DNA from: Sphingomonas hankookensis
GTDB lineage: Bacteria > Pseudomonadota > Alphaproteobacteria > Sphingomonadales > Sphingomonadaceae
DNA length: 64,000 nt
Direction of reading: 5' to 3'
NCBI RefSeq assembly: GCF_028551275.1
Contig: NZ_CP117025.1
Location: 987,501-1,051,500 of the forward strand
Shown here in pieces: positions 61,833-64,000 of the stretch. The notes beneath the pieces were generated by a model, which was not told the origin of the DNA, did no database searches, and saw only the letters and a list, made by a program, of their open reading frames with translations. Both the position numbers and the translations under genes were made by a program. Within the stretch, counting starts at the first letter, position 1. Every line of letters starts with the position of its first letter.

Positions 61833-62764
61833 GCCGCTTCCCCCCGCGCGGCGTCGCCGACGATGCGGACGAACGCGTCGTGCAGCCCGGGCCGTTCTAT
61901 CGAGAGGCCCGAAATGCCGTAGCCCGCGTCGATCAGCCGCACCAGCATCCCCTCTATGCCGTCCGCCGGCAGCGTGAAGCGCCAGCCGCCGCGATCCTCC
62001 TGCGCATCGGCGGGCAGCAGCGCGGCGATGCCCGGTGCGGGGTGGTGCGGCACGTAATGCGCCTTCATCGGCAGCAGCGCGCGGGCGTCGTCGACAGTCC
62101 CCTCGAACCGGCGACGGCCGCCGGCGATGACGCATAGCCGGTCGCACAGCCGTTCGGCATGGGCCATGACGTGCGTGGAAAACAGGATGGTCGCGCCCCG
62201 GTCGCGCTCGGCGCGGATCAGCGCTTCCAGCCGTTCCTGGTTGACCGGGTCGAGACCGGAAAAGGGTTCGTCGAGGACAAGAAAATCGGGCTGGTGCACG
62301 ACGCTGCCGAGCAGCTGGACGAACTGCGCCATGCCCTTGGACAGCTTGCGGATCTTCGAATCGACCGCATGGCCGAGGCCGGCCTGTTCGAGCATCGCCG
62401 CCGCCCGCTTGCGCCCGGCCGACCAGTCCAGCCCACGCAGCGCGCCCATGAAGGCGATCGCCTCGCGCGCCTTCATGCCGGGATAGAGGCCGCGTTCCTC
62501 GGGCAGATAGCCGACCCGATCGGACGCGTCGCGCGGGGAGCGGCAGCCCAGCAGCGTGCGCGATCCTTCGTCGGGTTCGATGATGCCGAGCAACATGCGC
62601 AGCGTCGTCGTCTTGCCCGCGCCATTGGGGCCGAGCACGCCGTACACTGCGCCGGTCGGCACCGACAGGTCGATGCCGTCGACGACCCGCCGGTCGCCGA
62701 ACCGCTTGACCAGCCCGGTCGCGTGCAGGGCCAGGTCATTCCGGGCAAGATGATCGTCGCGCAA
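61829..62764 (-). CDS. ABC transporter ATP-binding protein (NatA-like)
   Basis: A 311-aa ATPase. Walker A GPNGAGKTT is at residues 45-53, the Q-loop is GYLPEERGLYPGM, the signature is LSKGMAQ, Walker B is FLVLDEPFSGLD, and the switch His is in STHVMAHAE. A C-terminal ~80-residue extension is typical of DrrA/NatA proteins. The start is TTG at 62764 with GGAGGGG seven bases upstream; no ATG gives the full N-terminus. It is co-translated with the permease. Confidence 0.93.
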   Translation of the reverse strand: MRDDHLARNDLALHATGLVKRFGDRRVVDGIDLSVPTGAVYGVLGPNGAGKTTTLRMLLGIIEPDEGSRTLLGCRSPRDASDRVGYLPEERGLYPGMKAREAIAFMGALRGLDWSAGRKRAAAMLEQAGLGHAVDSKIRKLSKGMAQFVQLLGSVVHQPDFLVLDEPFSGLDPVNQERLEALIRAERDRGATILFSTHVMAHAERLCDRLCVIAGGRRRFEGTVDDARALLPMKAHYVPHHPAPGIAALLPADAQEDRGGWRFTLPADGIEGMLVRLIDAGYGISGLSIERPGLHDAFVRIVGDAARGEAA

Positions 62765-62823
62765 CCGCTATCCCCTCCAACGACGCTCTTTAGCGTGCGC
62801 ATGGAAAAGCGTAGCGGGGGGAA

Positions 62824-63879
62824 GTGATCCAAGACAAGGCCATCCCGAGCGATATTGTTGACCGTATCCGGGTCAAGGCGGCCGAATGCGGGTTCGTCGC
62901 CTGCGGCATCGCCCGCGCCGATGCCGCGCCGCGCACCGCCGAACGGCTGCGGCAATGGCTGGACGAGGGACGTCACGGGTCGATGATCTGGATGGAGGAG
63001 CGTAGCCAACAGCGCGGATCGCCCGCCGGATTGTGGAGCGAGGTGCGCTCGGTCATCGCGCTCGGCATGAGCTATGCCCCCGCCACCGATCCGCTGGCGC
63101 TGGCGGGTGTGGGAGACCGGGGGCGCATCTCGGTCTATGCGCAGGGCGGCGACTATCATGATGTGGTCAAGAAGGCGCTGAAGGCCCTTGGCCGCTGGCT
63201 GGCGCAGGAGTCGGGCTGCGATCTGAAGGTGTTCGTCGATACCGCGCCGGTGATGGAGAAGCCGCTTGCCGAGGCGGCGGGGCTGGGGTGGCAGGGCAAG
63301 CATACCAATCTGGTCAGCCGGACCCATGGCAGCTGGCTGTTCCTGGGCGCGATATACACCACGCTGGACCTGACGCCGGACCGGGCGGGACGCGATACGT
63401 GCGGGTCGTGCGATGCGTGCCAGCGGGCGTGCCCGACCGATGCGTTTCCCGCGCCCTATCGCTTGGATGCGCGGCGCTGCGTCTCGTACCTGACGATCGA
63501 ACATGCCGGGCCGATCCCGCACGAGCTGCGCGAAGGGATCGGCAATCGCATCTATGGCTGCGACGATTGCCTGGCGGTGTGTCCGTGGAACAAGTTCGCG
63601 GCGGCGGCAGCGGCGAACCGGGCGTTCGCGGCGCGCGCCGAACTGGCGGCACCGCGCCTCGCCGATCTGATCGCGCTGGACGATGCCGGGTTTCGGGAGG
63701 TCTTTCGCGGGTCGCCGATCAAGCGGATCGGGCGTAACCGGATGGTGCGCAACGCGCTGATCGCGGCGGGGAATAGCGGGGATGCGGCGTTGATCGGCCC
63801 GGTGCGTGCGGCGTGTAGCGATCCCGATCCGGTGGTGGCCGAAGCGGCCACGTGGGCGTTAGGCCGCCTGTCGGGTTAG
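62824..63879 (+). CDS. queG: Epoxyqueuosine reductase
   Basis: A 351-aa iron-sulfur, cobalamin-dependent enzyme that performs the last step of queuosine synthesis in tRNA (epoxyqueuosine to queuosine). Two 4Fe-4S motifs are intact: [15 protein letters not shown] near residue 194 and [13 protein letters not shown] near 246. [13 protein letters not shown] and [11 protein letters not shown] are QueG blocks, and a HEAT-like repeat ends the protein. The start is GTG at 62824 after GGGGGGAA. Its 3' end overlaps the convergent GGDEF gene by 21 bp. Confidence 0.94.
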   Translation: MIQDKAIPSDIVDRIRVKAAECGFVACGIARADAAPRTAERLRQWLDEGRHGSMIWMEERSQQRGSPAGLWSEVRSVIALGMSYAPATDPLALAGVGDRGRISVYAQGGDYHDVVKKALKALGRWLAQESGCDLKVFVDTAPVMEKPLAEAAGLGWQGKHTNLVSRTHGSWLFLGAIYTTLDLTPDRAGRDTCGSCDACQRACPTDAFPAPYRLDARRCVSYLTIEHAGPIPHELREGIGNRIYGCDDCLAVCPWNKFAAAAAANRAFAARAELAAPRLADLIALDDAGFREVFRGSPIKRIGRNRMVRNALIAAGNSGDAALIGPVRAACSDPDPVVAEAATWALGRLSG

Positions 63880-64000
63880 GTCGGCATCGAGCCATTCGAT
63901 CCGGTTCCGCCCGCCATGCTTGGCGCGGTACAGCGCCTCGTCCAGCCCGCGCAGCAGCGCCGGCGGATCGACCGGCCAATGGTCGAGATGATGGGCGCCG
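63859..64000 (-). CDS. GGDEF-domain protein, C-terminal end only
   Basis: Only the last 46 codons are present; the gene runs beyond the window edge. The minus-strand reading ends [20 protein letters not shown] and a short tail, matching the terminal helix and strand of diguanylate cyclase GGDEF domains (ADxALYxAKxxGRN). The catalytic motif itself lies outside the window, so activity cannot be judged. Confidence 0.82.
   Translation of the reverse strand, partial: GAHHLDHWPVDPPALLRGLDEALYRAKHGGRNRIEWLDADLTRQAA

Noticed and set aside
1..64000. CRISPR arrays, insertion sequences, prophage genes or rRNA
   Set aside because: No regularly spaced identical repeats, transposase motifs, integrase or rRNA-like sequence were recognised on either strand.

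Overview
The window is high-GC chromosomal DNA of an alphaproteobacterium, most likely a sphingomonad (Sphingomonas or a close relative). This rests on gene order and protein character: infA-maf-RNase E/G-yacG-tRNA-Phe, hppA next to thiL, hisG-hisD-nusB, and bolA divergent from a J-domain gene. It also fits the frequent GTG/TTG starts and the 4-bp ATGA/GTGA/TTGA gene overlaps. No marker gene is present that would name the species.

Left half (1-34142): one large type VI secretion system (T6SS) locus. It starts inside hcp and continues tagJ-tssE-tssF-tssG. Next comes a cassette region with clpV/tssH and three putative peptidoglycan-attacking effectors, each followed by a candidate immunity gene: a PG-binding/DUF3380 muramidase with a lipoprotein, a Tlde1-like L,D-transpeptidase-fold enzyme with a 74-aa two-helix membrane protein, and a PG-binding/TIGR02594 cysteine amidase with a lipoprotein. 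A two-partner secretion operon follows: a TpsB pore, a 2308-aa TpsA exoprotein, then a CHAT-protease lipoprotein that overlaps tpsA by 4 bp, then a CPBP membrane protease. A reverse-strand M23 peptidase separates this from tssK-tssL-tssM-tagF-pppA-ppkA, a chain of 4-bp overlaps that ends in the phospho-regulation module. tssB, tssC, vgrG, a PAAR gene, fha and tssJ are not in the window. The short motif D(K/R)TVFxP occurs at the N-terminus of TssL and twice at the N-terminus of the kinase PpkA, which suggests shared phospho-threonine sites.

Middle (34188-45700): mostly core genes. They are tRNA-Phe, yacG, an RNase E/G-like protein, maf, infA, an S9 peptidase, the proton pyrophosphatase hppA, thiL, a DUF2332 gene, hisG, hisD and nusB. 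The tRNA-Phe 3' end points at the T6SS locus, a geometry often seen at island boundaries, although no integrase is visible.

Right part (45701-64000): an alpha/beta hydrolase-pirin-GST-bolA operon and a divergent J-domain gene. Then comes an accessory block of small stress/metabolism proteins (SRPBCC, two VOC, duplicated DUF1428, GST) divergent from an HxlR regulator, followed by cobS without cobT, a thioesterase, a small secreted protein and a GNAT/GT-C membrane protein pair. GtrA plus a methyltransferase, an S41 peptidase, an ABC exporter, queG and the end of a GGDEF gene complete the window.

Several families of short palindromic repeats fill the gaps between core genes from 36 kb onward. 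None was noticed inside the T6SS locus.
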